Below are positions 34,847 to 42,082 of a DNA stretch of 64,000 bases, one piece after another. This stretch comes from Gemmatimonadota bacterium. GTDB lineage: Bacteria; Gemmatimonadota; Gemmatimonadetes; Gemmatimonadales; Gemmatimonadaceae. Position 1 is the stretch's first letter; each line of letters starts with the position of its first letter. The stretch lies in the NCBI GenBank assembly GCA_028287305.1, contig JAQBPX010000021.1:1-64000 (forward strand), given 5' to 3'. The translations under genes were made by a program, and so were the position numbers. The notes below the pieces were generated by a model, which was not told the DNA's origin, made no database searches, and saw only the letters and a program-made list of their open reading frames with translations.

Positions 34847-36079
34847 TCACCACGGGTCGTCGCGCTGCACGGGGCACGTCATGCACCGCGGCCCGCCGCC
34901 GGCACGCACGAGCTCCGTTCCTTCCACCGCGATCACCGCGCGCTCGTCCTCGGCCACGCGCACGTCGCCGGTGAGGAAGTCCACGCCGCTGATCACGCGA
35001 AAGCCGGCCTTCTCCACCTCGCGAAGCGTGCCCTCGTTGCGCGCATACGACAGCACCACGCCGGGGCGCACCGCGGTGAAGTTGCAGCCGGACGCCCACT
35101 GCTCGCGCTCCTGCACCGTGCGCGATTCCCCGCCGCAGAAGATGGGATCCATCTTCATCCCGACCTCGGCCAGCGCGGCGAAGATGTTCGGGCGCTCGTG
35201 CAGCGTGACCTCGCCCTTCTTCCAGTGGAGCACCGGCAGGCGCTCGATGCCGATGAAGTGCGGCGGGAAGACCACGCACTGCTCGCGATCCACCTGCGTG
35301 AAGATCATGTCGAGGTGGATCGCCGTGGCCTCGCCCGGCATCACGACCACGATGATGTCCTTCACGCCGGTCTTCGCGAACACCAGCGACGCCAGGTTGT
35401 CGATGGCCGCGGGGCTCGAGCGCTCGCTGAAGCCGATCATCAGCAGGTCGGGGCGCAGCGGATGGACGTCCCCGCCCTCGAGCGTGTAGTTGAGGCGGCG
35501 CTCGCTGGATCCGTCGTAGAGGATGCCGGCGTTGGCCAGGAGGGGGTGATGCATGAAAATCGCCTTCATGATCAGCTCCTCCGGCCAGCGGATGCCGTAG
35601 CGCATCGAGCCGATGAGGACGTGGTCGCCCACGCCCATGCAGCTGTCGCGGGTGAAGAAGAGGTTCGGTAGCGGCGGCAGGGAGTAGCCGGATTCCTTCA
35701 GCGTGCGGGCGAGCGGTCCGGGCTCCTCTTCGCGGCCCTCGATCAGCATGCGCGCGACCTCCTCCGGAGCGAGCTCGGCGATGGCGCGAGCGAGCGGCTC
35801 GAGGGGGACGATGTCCATCGTCTCGCGCACCAGGAGGTCGCGCACCTCGGCGTTGGCCAGCACGTCCACCAGCAGGTCCCGCACCTGGTAGACCGTGGTG
35901 AATCGCTCGAGGATGGCGAGGAAGCGGCGATGCTCCCGCTGGGCCGCGTCGGCGTCGATGATGTCGTCGTAGAGGTAGTCCTCCCGCGTGCGGGGAGTGA
36001 CGGCAAGGAGCTCCGGTCCCGGGGTATGAACCACGACCCCGTGGAGGCGCCCGATCTCCGACGACACATGAAGCGACAT
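34847..36079 (-). CDS. arcA: Arginine deiminase
   Basis: Hydrolyses arginine to citrulline and ammonia (410 residues). The guanidine-group enzyme motifs are in order: FFTRDSC (142-145 core), EGGD (201-204), the His in AIHLDM (about 255), SGCNFTAVRPG (330-340) and the C-terminal RAGGGPRCMTCP, where Cys about 399 aligns with the catalytic nucleophile of arginine deiminases. Carbamate kinase and ornithine transcarbamylase genes are not in the window. ATG 36079 is 6 bases from TATCTT and faces rex across a Rex operator. Confidence 0.93.
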   Translation of the reverse strand: MSLHVSSEIGRLHGVVVHTPGPELLAVTPRTREDYLYDDIIDADAAQREHRRFLAILERFTTVYQVRDLLVDVLANAEVRDLLVRETMDIVPLEPLARAIAELAPEEVARMLIEGREEEPGPLARTLKESGYSLPPLPNLFFTRDSCMGVGDHVLIGSMRYGIRWPEELIMKAIFMHHPLLANAGILYDGSSERRLNYTLEGGDVHPLRPDLLMIGFSERSSPAAIDNLASLVFAKTGVKDIIVVVMPGEATAIHLDMIFTQVDREQCVVFPPHFIGIERLPVLHWKKGEVTLHERPNIFAALAEVGMKMDPIFCGGESRTVQEREQWASGCNFTAVRPGVVLSYARNEGTLREVEKAGFRVISGVDFLTGDVRVAEDERAVIAVEGTELVRAGGGPRCMTCPVQRDDPW

Positions 36080-36085
36080 GACCCG

Positions 36086-36091
36086 AAGATA
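36086..36091 (-). promoter_or_regulatory. Putative -10 box (TATCTT) of arcA
   Basis: Minus-strand TATCTT lies 6 bases before the arcA ATG. The Rex operator at 36135-36152 is about 45 bases upstream of it, near where upstream promoter contacts would lie. Confidence 0.5.
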
Positions 36092-36134
36092 AGCCGTTGA
36101 GGGGCGCTGGTGCAGCAGGAGTGGCTCGTTTAGC

Positions 36135-36152
36135 TTGTGAAGAAATTCACAA
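36135..36152. promoter_or_regulatory. Rex operator (NADH/NAD+-responsive)
   Basis: TTGTGAAGAAATTCACAA is a perfect TTGTGAA/TTCACAA inverted repeat around a 4-base centre and matches the established Rex-box consensus at every conserved position. It overlaps the first possible rex GTG (36137) and lies 15 bases before the preferred GTG at 36167, so bound Rex would block its own transcription. It is also 56 bases upstream of the arcA ATG on the other strand. Confidence 0.9.
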
Positions 36153-36166
36153 GATCGTCCCGACAC

Positions 36167-36787
36167 GTGAAGCGCATCGCAGATTCGACCGTCCGCCGGC
36201 TCTCGGCCTATCTCCGGTTCCTCGAGGATTTCGAGGCGCGGGGGCTCAGCACGATCTCGAGTGACGAGCTGGCGCGACAGGGTGGCACGACCTCGGCCCA
36301 GGTCCGGAAGGACCTTTCCTTCTTCGGCTCCTTCGGGAAGCGCGGGCTGGGGTACTCGGTGCCGGAGCTGTCTACGCGGCTACGCGAGATTTTGGGACTC
36401 GGGCGGGAATGGCGCGTGATCATCCTGGGCGCCGGCAAGATCGGCGCGGCGCTCGCGCACTACGAGGGCTTCCGGCAGCGCGGCTTCCAGATCCTGGCGG
36501 CCTACGACAGCAACCCCGAGAAGGTTGGGCGCAAGCTCGAGGGGATCCCGGTGCGCGGCATCGCGCACCTAGAGCGCGACGTGGCGAAGGAGAAGCCGGA
36601 CATCGCGGTGATCACGGTGCCGGCCGACGCGGCGCAGCAGACGCTCGACCTGGTGGTGCGCGCGGGGATCAAGGCCGCGCTGAACTTTGCGCCCACCCAG
36701 TTGCACGCGCCCGCCGATGTCACGGTGAAGACGGTGAACATGGCCATGGAACTCGAAGGACTCTCGTTCGCGCTGGTCAACCGGTAG
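36167..36787 (+). CDS. rex: Redox-sensing transcriptional repressor Rex
   Basis: Rex binds DNA when NADH is low and releases it when NADH rises. The protein (206 residues from GTG 36167) has an N-terminal winged helix (STVRRLSAYLRFLEDF, TTSAQVRKDLSFFGSFGKRGLGY) and a Rossmann domain with VIILGAGKIGAALAHY, AYDSNPEKVG and LNFAPTQL, then a swapped C-terminal helix. GTG 36167 matches the N-terminus of Thermus Rex. GTG 36137, ten codons earlier, is in frame but lies inside the Rex operator. No clear ribosome-binding site precedes either. Confidence 0.96.
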   Translation: MKRIADSTVRRLSAYLRFLEDFEARGLSTISSDELARQGGTTSAQVRKDLSFFGSFGKRGLGYSVPELSTRLREILGLGREWRVIILGAGKIGAALAHYEGFRQRGFQILAAYDSNPEKVGRKLEGIPVRGIAHLERDVAKEKPDIAVITVPADAAQQTLDLVVRAGIKAALNFAPTQLHAPADVTVKTVNMAMELEGLSFALVNR

Positions 36788-36790
36788 GGC

Positions 36791-36825
36791 GGGCTTTGGG
36801 CTTTGGGCCTTGGGCTTTGGGAACT
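36791..36825 (+). repeat. Heptamer tandem repeat (GGGCTTT)
   Basis: Five heptads: GGGCTTT, GGGCTTT, GGGCCTT, GGGCTTT, GGGAACT. They fill the space between the stops of rex and rsmA, and the last one covers part of the rsmA stop. The same unit recurs at 52242-52268. Confidence 0.9.
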
Positions 36826-37651
36826 AGGGAAGGGCCCTGAGGATCGCTGCGAACTGCGCGGGACTCACCACTTCCGGACGAACGTCCACCTCGACGTTCG
36901 CGCGCGCCAGTACCGCTTCCGCTTCCTCCACCTCGAGCTTCATGATCTCGCGCAGCACGCGGCGCATCTGCTTGCGGCGCATGCCGAACGCGTCGATCAC
37001 CAGGCGCTTGTAGCGCGCCTCCTCATCGGGCGTGACCAGCGGGTCGGGACGCGGCCTGATGCGCACTACCGCACTGTCCACCCTGGGCGGCGGGTTGAAC
37101 GCCCCCGGCGACACCTTGAACAGCTGCTCGACGGTCGCCAGCGCCTGCACGTTCACGCTCAGTGCGCCGTATGACTCGCTGCCGGGCTTCGCGACCAGCC
37201 GGTCCGCCACTTCCTTCTGGACCAGGTACACCGCGCGCGAGGGACGCGGCCGCTCGAGCGCGTGGAAGAGGATCGGCGTGGTGATGTAGTAGGGCACGTT
37301 GCCCACGAGCGACCACTGCTCCGGCACCTCGCCGGCGAAGACGCTCGCCAGCGGCTCGGCCAGGACGTCGCGCTCCACCATCTCGAACTTCGGCTCGTCG
37401 CTCCAGCGCACGCGCAGCAGTTCCGCCAGCTTGCGGTCGACCTCGATCGCGATCACGCGCCCCGCGCGCTCGAGCAGCTGCGCGGTGAGCCCTCCCCTGC
37501 CCGGCCCGATCTCCACCACCGTCTCGCCCGGCGTGACCTGCGCCGCGTCGGCGATTCGCGCGAGGATGCGCGGGTCGCTGAGGAAGTGCTGGCCGAGGCT
37601 CTTGCGGGTGGGCGGCGGTCGCGGGCCGCCGCGCGGCTCGCGGTCGTCCAT
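36824..37651 (-). CDS. rsmA: 16S rRNA (adenine1518/1519-N6)-dimethyltransferase
   Basis: KsgA family enzyme (275 residues) that dimethylates two adenines near the 3' end of 16S rRNA. SLGQHFLSDP, VVEIGPGRGGLT (SAM site), NVPYYITTPI (catalytic NxPY) and FNPPPRVDSAVVR are all present. The ATG shares a base with the stop of the upstream phosphatase gene (TGATG), so it is the last gene of the recJ-rsmA cluster. Confidence 0.96.
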   Translation of the reverse strand: MDDREPRGGPRPPPTRKSLGQHFLSDPRILARIADAAQVTPGETVVEIGPGRGGLTAQLLERAGRVIAIEVDRKLAELLRVRWSDEPKFEMVERDVLAEPLASVFAGEVPEQWSLVGNVPYYITTPILFHALERPRPSRAVYLVQKEVADRLVAKPGSESYGALSVNVQALATVEQLFKVSPGAFNPPPRVDSAVVRIRPRPDPLVTPDEEARYKRLVIDAFGMRRKQMRRVLREIMKLEVEEAEAVLARANVEVDVRPEVVSPAQFAAILRALP

Positions 37652-39246
37652 CAGCCGCGCATGGCGACGAAGGTGAGGTCGTCGCGCCGCGGCGCGCCCT
37701 CGATGTGCTCGTCGAGCAGCTCGAACACCGCATCGAGCACCTCGGCCGGCGTGCGCGCGGCATTCTGGCGCACCACCTCGAGCACGCGCTCCTCGCCCAG
37801 CCGCTCGCCCTCGCGATTGCGCGCGTCGCTGATGCCGTCGGTGAAGAGCACGAGCAGGTCGCGCCCCGGGCGCCACGCATGCTCGCGCGTGGTGGGCGAG
37901 TCGGTCGACATGCCGAGCGGCGGATCGGTGGCCGCCAGGCGCTCGAAGCCACCGTCATCGGCGAAGATGAAGGCGTGCGGATGTCCGGTGTTCGTGAAGC
38001 GCAGCAGCTTCCGGGGCTTGTCCACCACCGCGTAGAACGCCGAGATGAACATCTCGGTGGTTCCCAGCTCATCGTGCATGGTGGAGTGTAGCGCAGAGAG
38101 CGTCTCGCCGGGATCGGCGGTGGTCTGCGCGTGAATGGCGGTGGCGCTCATGGTGAGCGCCATGATCAGCGCGGCCTGGTAGCCGTGGCCGCTCACGTCG
38201 CCGATCATGATTCCCGTGCGGCCGGCGCCCAGCGGGAACAGGTTGTAGAAGTCACCGCCCACGTCCTCGGCGGGCACGACGCGCGCAGCCACGATCGCAT
38301 CGGGCGCGACGACCTGGGTGTCTGGGAGGAGCTTCATCTGCAGGTCGTGCGCGAGGCGCATCTCCTGCGCGAGCCGCTGCTCGTTGAGCGACGCATTCAC
38401 CAGTCGCGCGTTCTGGATCGCCGTGCCGATCTGCGTGGCGATGGCCGCGATGAGCTTCTGGTCGCCCGCCGAGAAGGGCTGTCCCGAGCGGCGGTCCGAC
38501 AGGTTCACCACGCCGAGCGGACGCATGCCGTCCGGTGCGGTCCAGAGGATGGGCACGGACAGCATGGCGCCGCGACGGAAGGGGCGCTCCAGTTCACAGG
38601 GAGCCTGGTCCGCCTCGACGATCGTCGGGTGCGTGGTGCGAAACACTCGCGCGCTCACGGCGCAGTCATCGTCGATCGAGATGCTCTCCACCGTCTCGCC
38701 TGCGGTCCCCTGCGTGGCCACGGGCTCGAGCGCGCGCGTCTCCTCGTCGTAGACCAGGATCACGGCGCGGCGCGCGCCGACCGTCTCCGAGATCTCGGTG
38801 AGGATGGTGCTCGCGGCCGTCGTGAGCGACACGGTGCGCCCGAGGATTTCGCTGATCGTGTAGAGGAGGTTGATCTCCTCGTACCGTTCGGCGAGCTCGT
38901 TGGCGGCGTGCTCGACCTCGAGCGCGGACTGGAGGAAGGTCCCGATCACGGGAACCAGGTACCGGAGGTGGGTGTGCAGCTCGAACGACGTGGCCTTGCA
39001 GGGGCCGAGGACCAGCCAGGCGCGCCGCGGGCCGGGAATGGGCGCGAGGATCACCCGCTCCTCGCCGCCGATCTCGAGGGGACCCTCGCTGGCGGCTGGC
39101 AGGTGATCCGGCGGCGACGTGGGCGGGGCCGGGCCGGCCGCCGCCTCGAGGTGGAGTGGCGCGTTGGCGCCACCCTGTGTCCAGACGGCGAGCTCGCACT
39201 GCGTGGCCTCGTGAAAAGCGTGGACGACGTCGGAGAGGTCGCTCAC
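37651..39246 (-). CDS. rsbU: PP2C-type serine phosphatase with GAF domain (RsbU-like)
   Basis: 531 residues: a variable N-terminus, a GAF domain (about 115-290, with TAASTILTEISETVGARRAV and GVVNLSDRRSGQPFS), a short helical linker and a SpoIIE/PP2C domain with VGGDFYN, GIMIGDVSGHG, NTGHPHAF and LFTDGISDARN, which supply the metal-binding aspartates. Family members dephosphorylate a STAS protein to release a sigma factor or other partner. The cognate RsbW- and RsbV-like genes lie immediately upstream in the same operon. The gene symbol reflects family, not a proven pathway. Confidence 0.9.
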   Translation of the reverse strand: MSDLSDVVHAFHEATQCELAVWTQGGANAPLHLEAAAGPAPPTSPPDHLPAASEGPLEIGGEERVILAPIPGPRRAWLVLGPCKATSFELHTHLRYLVPVIGTFLQSALEVEHAANELAERYEEINLLYTISEILGRTVSLTTAASTILTEISETVGARRAVILVYDEETRALEPVATQGTAGETVESISIDDDCAVSARVFRTTHPTIVEADQAPCELERPFRRGAMLSVPILWTAPDGMRPLGVVNLSDRRSGQPFSAGDQKLIAAIATQIGTAIQNARLVNASLNEQRLAQEMRLAHDLQMKLLPDTQVVAPDAIVAARVVPAEDVGGDFYNLFPLGAGRTGIMIGDVSGHGYQAALIMALTMSATAIHAQTTADPGETLSALHSTMHDELGTTEMFISAFYAVVDKPRKLLRFTNTGHPHAFIFADDGGFERLAATDPPLGMSTDSPTTREHAWRPGRDLLVLFTDGISDARNREGERLGEERVLEVVRQNAARTPAEVLDAVFELLDEHIEGAPRRDDLTFVAMRG

Positions 39247-39247
39247 G

Positions 39248-39706
39248 TCAGCCCCGGTGCAGCGTGAGGCGCACGACGCTGCCGCGAAGGTCAGGGGTGG
39301 GAAACGCCTCGACCAGGTCCATGAGCTTTCGCATCAGGAAGAGGCCGCGCCCGTCCTCGAGCCCGATCTTGTCCGGCGTGGTGGGGTCGGTGAGCTGGGC
39401 CTCGAGGTCGAAGCCGCCGCCTTCGTCGGTGACCTCGATGACGAGCTCGCGCTCATCGACCACCGCGGTGATGCGCACGTGCTTGCGCGGGTCCTCGCCG
39501 TTGCCGCGACAGATGGCGTTGGACAGTGCCTCGGACAGCGCCACGGGCACGTTGAGCATGACCTGGCGCGGCGCGAAGTGCATGGCCTGGCACTCGCGCT
39601 GCACCGTGTCCACGACGCCCTCGATGTAGGCGACGTCGCTGGGAATCTCGAGATCGAGCCGGCGCGGGGCCGGCCCGCTGTCGCTGCTGCCGGCTGGCGC
39701 CGTCAG
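39248..39706 (-). CDS. rsbW: Anti-sigma factor serine kinase, RsbW-like (CTG start proposed)
   Basis: GHKL-fold kinase that would phosphorylate the STAS partner. The N-box ALSEALSNAICRGN and the DEGGGFD and GRGLFLMRKLMD segments (G1/G2 boxes) are visible. The first ATG/GTG/TTG in frame is GTG 39613, which would remove the conserved LDLEIPSDVAYIEGVV strand and helix. Reading back, the only plausible initiator is CTG 39706, overlapping the rsbV stop as CTGA. I therefore extend the gene to 152 residues. A downstream GTG start stays possible. Confidence 0.75.
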   Translation of the reverse strand: MTAPAGSSDSGPAPRRLDLEIPSDVAYIEGVVDTVQRECQAMHFAPRQVMLNVPVALSEALSNAICRGNGEDPRKHVRITAVVDERELVIEVTDEGGGFDLEAQLTDPTTPDKIGLEDGRGLFLMRKLMDLVEAFPTPDLRGSVVRLTLHRG

Positions 39707-40035
39707 AAGCTCTCGAGCGCGCGCTCGCGCGTGTCGGCGATCTGGAAGAGCGTGTCGAGCTTCGTGAGCTCGAAGAGCGTCTTCAGGTCGTCATTCAGGT
39801 TCGCGAGGCGCAGCTCGCCTCCCTGCTCGCGGATCTTCTTCGAGAGCGACACGAGGACCCCGAGGCCGGAGCTGTCGATGTAGCCGGTCTGGGCGAAGTC
39901 GATCAGGAAGCGACGCTCACCCTTCTCGAGCTCGTCGAGGACCTTCTGCTTGAGCTCCTGTCGATTGCCGACGATGAGCTGCCCCTCGACGTCCACAACG
40001 ACGATCTCGCCCTGCTTCTTGATTGCAAAGCTCAT
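39703..40035 (-). CDS. rsbV: STAS-domain anti-sigma factor antagonist, RsbV-like
   Basis: 110-residue STAS protein. GQLIVGNRQELKQK, RRFLIDFAQTGYIDSSGLGV and the LRLANLNDDLKTLFELTKLD region match anti-anti-sigma factors; Ser 55/56 in DSSGLG is the expected phosphorylation site. ATG overlaps the pta stop by four bases. It forms a partner-switching set with the two downstream genes. No sigma factor gene is seen in the window, so the target is unknown. Confidence 0.92.
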   Translation of the reverse strand: MSFAIKKQGEIVVVDVEGQLIVGNRQELKQKVLDELEKGERRFLIDFAQTGYIDSSGLGVLVSLSKKIREQGGELRLANLNDDLKTLFELTKLDTLFQIADTRERALESF

Positions 40036-41057
40036 TGCGCTTTCCCCTGGGGCTTCGGTTCCTGGCCTGGCGAGCCCGCCTGAAGTGCGGTGATCGCCGC
40101 CACGTTGATAATGTCGTCAGGAACGGCGCCGCGCGACAGGTCGCTGCACGGGCGACGCAACCCCTGGATGATCGGACCCACGGCGCTGGCGCCGGCGAGC
40201 CGCTGCACCAGCTTGTACGCGATGTTCCCGGCATCCAGCGTCGGGAACACCAGGACGTTCGCCCGGCCAGCCACCGGGCTGCCGGGAGCCTTGCGGTCCC
40301 CCACGGCGCTGGCGAGCGCTGCGTCCCCTTGCAATTCTCCGTCCACGACGAGTTCAGGCATACGGCGCCGAATCTCCTCCACCGTCGACCGCATCAGCTC
40401 CACGCTCGAGCCGGTGCCCGACCCCTTCGTGCTGAAGGAGAGCAGCGCCACGCGCGGCTCGTCGCCCACGATGCGTCGCCGGTCCGCAGCCGCGGCGATG
40501 GCGATGTCCGCCAGCTGGTCGCGCCCGGGATAGGGCACCACCGCGCAGTCGGTGAAGGTGAGCACCTCGGATTCCGTTCCGCCCCGGAAGGGGGGAACCA
40601 CCATGTAGAACGCACTCGACACCGTCCGCACGCCCTCGCCACGGCCCACCATCCAGATCGCGGCGCGCAGCACGTCCGCCGTGGTGTGCACCGCGCCGGC
40701 AACGCAGCCGTCGGCCGCGCCCACGCTCACCAGCCAGTCGGCGAAGAGCAGTGGCGTGGCCGCGAGCCTGCGCGCCTCCTCGATGGTCATCCCCTTCCGT
40801 TGCCGCGCGAACGCGATCGCCTCGGCCGCCTGCTCGTGCCGGTCGTCCGCCGCAGGGTCGATGCAGGGCAGGCCGAGTGCGCGCGCGGCGGCGTGCGACG
40901 CCGGCTGCGCGGGGTCGAGCACCAGCACGGGGTCCACCACCTGCTCGGCGGCGAGCAGGCGGACCGCGTCCAGGGTGCGCTGGTCAGCGCTCTCCGGAAA
41001 GACGATCGTGCGTCGATTCGCCTGCGCGCGGGCGCGCACGGCAGCCAGGAAGCTCAC
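40032..41057 (-). CDS. pta: Phosphate acetyltransferase
   Basis: Interconverts acetyl-CoA and acetyl phosphate (341 residues, catalytic domain only, without the long N-terminal regulatory part of E. coli Pta). Conserved parts: RTIVFPESADQRTL, GAVHTTADVLRAAI, LLSFSTKGSG, VDGELQGDAALA and VFPTLDAGNIAYKLVQRL. Acetate kinase is not nearby. It is translationally coupled to rsbV. Confidence 0.95.
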   Translation of the reverse strand: MSFLAAVRARAQANRRTIVFPESADQRTLDAVRLLAAEQVVDPVLVLDPAQPASHAAARALGLPCIDPAADDRHEQAAEAIAFARQRKGMTIEEARRLAATPLLFADWLVSVGAADGCVAGAVHTTADVLRAAIWMVGRGEGVRTVSSAFYMVVPPFRGGTESEVLTFTDCAVVPYPGRDQLADIAIAAAADRRRIVGDEPRVALLSFSTKGSGTGSSVELMRSTVEEIRRRMPELVVDGELQGDAALASAVGDRKAPGSPVAGRANVLVFPTLDAGNIAYKLVQRLAGASAVGPIIQGLRRPCSDLSRGAVPDDIINVAAITALQAGSPGQEPKPQGKAQ

Positions 41058-41566
41058 GGCGTGCCGGGGTCGAGCGCGGCCGCGCGCTCGGCGAATCGCT
41101 TGCGCAATGCGGCCGCGATGGACGGGTGGACCAGCCCTTCCACGTCGCCGCCGAATCGCGCCACCTCGCGCACCATGCTCGCGCTGATGTAGGTGGTGTC
41201 GAGCGACGGCACCATGAAGACCGTCTCGAGGTCCGGCGCGAGGTGGCGGTTCATGAGCGCCATCTGGTACTCATATTCGAAGTCGCTCACGGCGCGCAGT
41301 CCGCGAATGAAGAGGCGCGCTCCCACTTCCCGCGCGAACTCCACGGCCAGGCCGGTGAATGCGCGCACCTCGATGCGTGCGTCGCCGGCGAGCGCGTCGC
41401 GGATCATGCTCACGCGCTCATCGATGTCGAAGATCGGCTGCTTCGACGCGCCGGTGGCCACGGCGACGATCAGCCGGTCCACGTACTCCAGGCTGCGGCG
41501 CACGAGGTCCTCGTGGCCGCGCGTGAGCGGGTCGAAGGTGCCGGCGTAGATGGCAGTGCGTTTCAC
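41054..41566 (-). CDS. coaD: Pantetheine-phosphate adenylyltransferase
   Basis: Penultimate step of coenzyme A synthesis (170 residues). TFDPLTRGHEDLV (T/HxGH-type nucleotidyl transferase motif, His 18), RGLRAVSDFEYEYQMALMNR and YISASMVREVA are the family signatures. Start GTG 41566 overlaps the rsmD stop (GTGA). The rsmD-coaD pairing is widespread. Confidence 0.96.
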   Translation of the reverse strand: MKRTAIYAGTFDPLTRGHEDLVRRSLEYVDRLIVAVATGASKQPIFDIDERVSMIRDALAGDARIEVRAFTGLAVEFAREVGARLFIRGLRAVSDFEYEYQMALMNRHLAPDLETVFMVPSLDTTYISASMVREVARFGGDVEGLVHPSIAAALRKRFAERAAALDPGTP

Positions 41567-42078
41567 GGGGCGCGGAAGAAGGAGACCCGAATATCGCCGT
41601 ATTTGCGCTCCTCGGCACCCTCGAGGCTGATCCGGCTCGAGTGCTCGATGCCCAGGATCGCCGCGAAGGGCGTGACGCGCCACGCTTCAGCGAGTTCCTC
41701 GGCGCCCCTGGATTCATAGGGCGGGTCGGCGAAGGCGACGTCGTAGGCGCCCTCGGCCAGCCCGCGCACGAAGGTGATCGCGTTGGCCTTGTGCACCACG
41801 GCGGCCTCACCGGCACCGAGGTGCGCGATGTTGTCGTAGAGGACCTCCAGGCTGCGGGGCGCGTTCTCCACGAAGTCGGTGGTCGCCGCGCCGCGCGACA
41901 GCGCCTCGAGCCCAAGCGCTCCCGACCCGGAGAACAGGTCGAGCACGCGCGCCTCGGGCAGGTCGCCATGCACGATGCTCATCCACGCCTCGCGCACGCG
42001 GTCGAGCGTGGGGCGCACGGCGTCACCCTTCGGCGCGTCGATGCGGCGTCCCTTCCAGCGTCCGGCGATGATGCGCAT
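41563..42078 (-). CDS. rsmD: 16S rRNA (guanine966-N2)-methyltransferase
   Basis: 171 residues with MRIIAGRWKGRRI at the N-terminus, the SAM motif LDLFSGSGALGLEALSRGA and the catalytic FADPPY. The ATG at 42078 gives the canonical N-terminus. It starts 4 bases after recJ. Confidence 0.95.
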   Translation of the reverse strand: MRIIAGRWKGRRIDAPKGDAVRPTLDRVREAWMSIVHGDLPEARVLDLFSGSGALGLEALSRGAATTDFVENAPRSLEVLYDNIAHLGAGEAAVVHKANAITFVRGLAEGAYDVAFADPPYESRGAEELAEAWRVTPFAAILGIEHSSRISLEGAEERKYGDIRVSFFRAP

Positions 42079-42082
42079 GGCG

